A stretch of DNA of 6,666 nucleotides from an uncultured Nocardiopsis sp. (GTDB lineage Bacteria; Actinomycetota; Actinomycetes; Streptosporangiales; Streptosporangiaceae). The stretch's first letter is position 1; each line of letters starts with the position of its first letter. Position numbers and translations under genes: made by a program. This document shows positions 5,198-6,666 of this stretch, in pieces. Under the pieces are notes generated by a model. That model searched no databases. It worked only from the letters and a program-made list of their open reading frames with translations, and had not been told where the DNA came from. Location of the stretch: NCBI GenBank assembly GCA_937957845.1, contig CALGOD010000498.1:1-6666 (forward strand), given 5' to 3'.

Positions 5198-6666
5198 CAT
5201 GCGGGGGCCGTGGCCCGGTCGCTGTCGGTCAAGTGCAGGGATTGGTAACGGGTGTAGACGTGCAGGGACTCCGGTCCCAGTTCGCCACCGAGCCCGCTCG
5301 CGCGCCGCCCGCACAAAGGCGCCGCGCTGTTGAAGCCGTAGGTGTTGATCCCGACGGAGCCGCTGTCGACCCGGGCGGCGAGCGCCTCGCCACGGGCGGG
5401 ATCGGCCGTCCACACCGAACCGGCCAGCCCGTACTCGGAGTCGTTGGCCAGTGCCACGGCCTCCTCCTCGTCCTCGTAGGGGATGACCGCGGTGACCGGA
5501 CCGAACACCTCTTCACGGCTGATGGACACGTGGTTGGCGGCGTGGGCGAAGACGGTGGGCTCCAGGTACCAGCCACGGGACAGGTGCCCGGGGCGTCCTC
5601 CTCCCGTGGCGACGACGGCGCCCTCCGCGGTGCCGGTCCGGATCATGTCCTCCACGCGATCGCGATGCTCGGCGCTGATGAGCGGTCCCATGCGCGTGTC
5701 CGGATCGAAGGGGTCGCCGACGGTGATCGAGCGCGCCGCGGTGACCACCGCGTCCACGACCTCGGCGTAGCGGGAACGGGGAGCCAGGATCCGGCTGTGG
5801 ATGAAGCAGTTCTGTCCGGCGAAGGTGAAGCACAGGTAGGGGACCATGCGGGAGAAGTGGTCCAGGTCCGCGTCCTCCAGGACGAGGGCGGCGGACTTGC
5901 CGCCGAGCTCCAGGACCACGGGTTTGAGCGCCCGGCCACAGGACTCGGCGATCATGCGGCCGGTCTGCGTGGAGCCGGTGAAGGCGACCAGGTCGGTCCC
6001 CGGATGCTCCACCAGGGCGCGACCCGCACGGGCCCCACCGGTGACGACGTTGATCACCCCCGGTGGGATCCCCGCCTCCACGGCCGCCTCGGCCAGGTGG
6101 TAGGCCTCCAGCGGCGCCTGGGGGGAGGGTTTGAACACCACGGACCCGCCGGTGGCCAGAGCCGGACCGACCTTGTACAGCCCCATCTCCAAAGTGCCGT
6201 TGTAGGGGACGATCGCGGCGGTCACCCCCACGGGTTCGTACCGCACTCTGCTGGAGCGGACCGCTCCCGCCGGTCGCGGGTCGGGGGAGGGGCGTGTGCT
6301 CCCGCTCTCCCGGGTGCGCGCCAAAGTGGCGTAGTAGCGGAGGATCTCCGCCGCCCGGTTGGGCCGTGGCGGAGTGTGGAGGGGGCGGCCGATCTCATGC
6401 GCGAGCAGTTCCTTGATCGGCTGGTCGCGGGCCTGCAACGCGGAGGCCAGGCGTTCGATGGCCTCGGCGCGGTCCGCCTGCGGCAGACGGGCCCACTCCG
6501 ACTCGGGGGCCAGAGCGGTCCGGGCCGACCGCACCGCGGCGTCCACGTCCTCCTCGTCGGCGTCGGGCACACCGCCCAGGAACGCTTCGGTGGAGGGAGA
6601 GACCAGGTCCAACCGTCGTGTGCTTCGCGGCCGTCGCCAGTCCCCGTCCCAGAACAGCTCCGTACG
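5197..6666 (-). CDS. NAD(P)-dependent aldehyde dehydrogenase (N-terminus cut by window edge)
   Basis: Oxidises an aldehyde to a carboxylic acid with NAD(P)+. The 489 visible residues start mid-frame at the edge with RTELFWDGDWRRP, the usual first strands of the family, so only a few residues are missing; a TTG at 6610-6612 is in frame but would cut these off. All key positions are present (fragment numbering): N156 in PYNGT, K179 in VVFKPSP, FTGSTQTG near 230, general base E253 in LELGGKS, catalytic C287 in GQNCF, and E386/F388 in EEVFGPV. The E253-C287 spacing is normal, so the enzyme should be active. The C-terminal motif reads APLCGRRASGLGGELG where most members have PFGG..SG.GRE. The IVPYNGTLEMGLYKVGPALA stretch and RSRYAEVVDAV resemble broad-specificity actinobacterial dehydrogenases for hydrophobic aldehydes, but this is a weak guide to substrate. 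It is the first visible gene of the cassette. Confidence 0.95.
   Translation of the reverse strand, partial: RTELFWDGDWRRPRSTRRLDLVSPSTEAFLGGVPDADEEDVDAAVRSARTALAPESEWARLPQADRAEAIERLASALQARDQPIKELLAHEIGRPLHTPPRPNRAAEILRYYATLARTRESGSTRPSPDPRPAGAVRSSRVRYEPVGVTAAIVPYNGTLEMGLYKVGPALATGGSVVFKPSPQAPLEAYHLAEAAVEAGIPPGVINVVTGGARAGRALVEHPGTDLVAFTGSTQTGRMIAESCGRALKPVVLELGGKSAALVLEDADLDHFSRMVPYLCFTFAGQNCFIHSRILAPRSRYAEVVDAVVTAARSITVGDPFDPDTRMGPLISAEHRDRVEDMIRTGTAEGAVVATGGGRPGHLSRGWYLEPTVFAHAANHVSISREEVFGPVTAVIPYEDEEEAVALANDSEYGLAGSVWTADPARGEALAARVDSGSVGINTYGFNSAAPLCGRRASGLGGELGPESLHVYTRYQSLHLTDSDRATAPA

Noticed and set aside
5183..5413. Upstream extension of the methyltransferase reading frame beyond 5200
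   Set aside because: It runs inside the aldehyde dehydrogenase gene in another frame and is arginine-rich with no family similarity; the strong ribosome site points to the GTG at 5182.
1..6666. CRISPR array, tRNA, insertion sequence ends, attachment sites or phage genes
   Set aside because: No spaced direct repeats, transposase-like proteins, terminal inverted repeats flanking a gene, or cloverleaf-forming sequence were seen on either strand.

Overview
The window is GC-rich DNA with dense codon usage, GTG and TTG starts, and short overlaps between genes. It looks like an actinomycete chromosome (Nocardiopsis- or Streptomyces-like); I cannot name a genus from sequence alone. Every gene I can support lies on the minus strand, so transcription runs from the right edge to the left. 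Both edges cut through genes: an aldehyde dehydrogenase is missing its first residues on the right, and a transporter permease continues beyond the left edge.

Right block (about 6666 to 2899), in transcription order: an NAD(P)-dependent aldehyde dehydrogenase; a class I SAM-dependent methyltransferase with a long N-terminal region; a 110-residue protein I do not recognise; and a two-domain VOC (glyoxalase/extradiol-dioxygenase fold) protein. Gaps are short or the genes overlap by 4 bases, so this is almost certainly one operon. It looks like a small-molecule catabolic or modifying pathway, but the substrate cannot be read from the sequence.

A 169-base intergenic region (2730-2898) is clearly richer in A and T than its surroundings. 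It holds two small hairpins just after the VOC stop, which are possible terminators, and a set of promoter-like and repeated AAGGAT/ATCCTT elements ahead of the next gene.

Left block (2729 to 1): an ABC import operon of the dipeptide/oligopeptide/nickel type. It contains a lipoprotein solute-binding protein, a DppB-type permease, and the start of a DppC-type permease. The ATPases presumably lie beyond the left edge. A simple reading is that the importer supplies a compound or peptide handled by the enzyme cassette; this is inference from adjacency only.

The points most worth a second look are the unrecognised small protein in the enzyme cassette, the cassette as a possible uncharacterised pathway, and a 43-base near-perfect palindrome at the very start of the VOC gene. 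I see no tRNA, rRNA, CRISPR array, insertion sequence or phage gene.
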